Source: Paraphysomonas bandaiensis (Eukaryota; Chrysophyceae). From it: DNA of 36,054 nt. The notes below the pieces were generated by a model that ran no database searches, was not told the DNA's origin, and saw only the letters and a list, made by a program, of their open reading frames with translations. Shown here one piece after another: positions 35,100-36,054 of the stretch. A program made the position numbers and the translations under genes. Each line of letters begins with the position of its first letter. Position 1 is the stretch's first letter. The DNA lies in the NCBI GenBank assembly GCA_965644295.1, contig CBFFRP010000353.1:1-36054 (forward strand), written 5' to 3'.

Positions 35100-35108
35100 A
35101 GATCTACG

Positions 35109-35139
<31 letters not shown>

Positions 35140-36054
35140 GTGTGAGATGAACTGGCCTATAGCAACACTATCTATATGTTCGGGAAGCAGGAGAGGTATA
35201 AGGATTGAGGGAATCCTTTACAAGTTATTACCAGGACACCACTGATCTGCAATATATACTATGGGCTGGAAGATACAAATGCATGTGTGTATATATGTAC
35301 GTATATATGAGCTGTGTGTATGTATGTATGTATATGTCGTAGTAGAGTACAGCAACAGCAACAGCTACTGTCTGTATGGTACTGTCCGTCTAGATGCACG
35401 CCCAGATATACAGTAAAGTGGATATACGGCAGTATATATACCGTATACCATAACATCTGATCCTTCCTATATATGGTATATACATATATATGCTCTGTAT
35501 ATGATCCACCAGCTTGATATGTACGCTGGATATGCATGATATCTAGATGCGTATCTTTCGTATGGATGGATATGTATGAAGATCTCCATATTAACACAAC
35601 ACAATAACAAGCTCTATGAGACATTGATAAAGTAGATAGACCTTCATGATACGAGTACTACTAGATGACAATTAACTAGTGCAGATAATGCACATGATCT
35701 ATCCATTCAATGGAGAGTGTGAATATATAGATCTACACTTGCTAGTTTATACTGTATATAATCTAATAAGTTTTGATTTAGTAGCTGATTTGTACAGTGG
35801 TATATATATTTGCATTGGAGGATGAGAGTAGTTGGTATACTGGTCACTTATACAGTTGCGACTGTAGTCTAGATAACGTCATATGCAAAAGAGTAAGTAT
35901 ATTTCTGTGTATCATGTAATCGTGATTATTCACACTACACGGAATATAAGCGATATTGTCAAGAAGATTTATTTGTGCAATCAACGCCACAAACTAAAAA
36001 GCAATTGTACTACCGACTATTGTGTTATGTGTTATCTATGAACCGATTTATTTT
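35100..36054. other. 955-bp intergenic region at the right edge
   Basis: This lies upstream of the triple-PH gene and must contain its promoter. Rich in TATATG/GTAT simple sequence. A 121-codon minus-strand frame (35259-35624) has Tyr/His/Ile-biased composition from these repeats and is not a gene. Nothing recognisable from 35640 to the end. Confidence 0.55.
35107..35144 (+). repeat. AT / GTAT microsatellite
   Basis: A (TA)n run passes into (TATG)n repeats just upstream of the triple-PH start codon. Similar GTAT tracts occur at 35285-35336. Confidence 0.85.

Noticed and set aside
35259-35624. 121-codon minus-strand frame rich in Tyr, His and Ile
   Set aside because: Composition is explained by TATG/GTAT simple repeats.

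Overview
This window looks like nuclear DNA of a unicellular eukaryote. It is fairly AT-rich, and eleven protein-coding genes can be reconstructed with short spliceosomal introns. I placed 43 introns by matching reading frame and known protein families. They are 43 to 79 bp long, mostly 45 to 58, and all but one are GT-AG with donors usually beginning GTA. A GPCR-PIPK receptor kinase argues for a protist (the fusion is known from oomycetes, Dictyostelium and some other protists) and against animals, plants or fungi. I cannot name the species. No tRNA, rRNA or CRISPR was found, and nothing suggests prokaryotic DNA.

Layout. 1-132: probable last exon of a + strand gene cut by the window edge. 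About 420-1780: a foldback (inverted-repeat) element. 2215-5566 (-): multi-OB-fold protein resembling the telomere CST subunit CTC1. 7139-9691 (-): dipeptidyl peptidase III with an added N-terminal zinc ribbon. 10154-11725 (+): class I/II PLP aminotransferase of the AADAT/KAT II/Aro8 group. 12312-12859 (-): ubiquitin-eL40 fusion. 13208-14204 (+): phosphomannomutase. 14764-15225 (-): Bud20/ZNF593-type zinc finger. 15723-19272 (+): large ePHD/PHD/ePHD chromatin protein. 20997-25052 (-): 13-exon protein with C2 domains, membrane hairpins and a PH domain. 25510-26199 (+): ribosomal protein uL6 (RPL9). About 26505-28340: tandem array of 182/185-bp units. 28371-28682 (-): possible RRM/UHM exon. 29977-32993 (+): GPCR-PIPK. 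33771-35099 (-): triple PH-domain protein.

These genes do not form one pathway. They mix housekeeping genes (two ribosomal genes, a ribosome-assembly factor, PMM, DPP III, aminotransferase) with membrane and phosphoinositide genes: GPCR-PIPK, the C2/PH membrane protein and the triple-PH protein all lie in the last 15 kb. Most neighbours are divergent or convergent and 350 to 1,700 bp apart. The most interesting items are the domain architectures (zinc-ribbon DPP III, C2-hairpin-PH-C2, GPCR-PIPK with a Cys-rich insert), the foldback element, a 46-bp sequence shared by two distant intergenic sites, and the higher-order tandem array. All exon joins are inferred from sequence alone, without transcripts.
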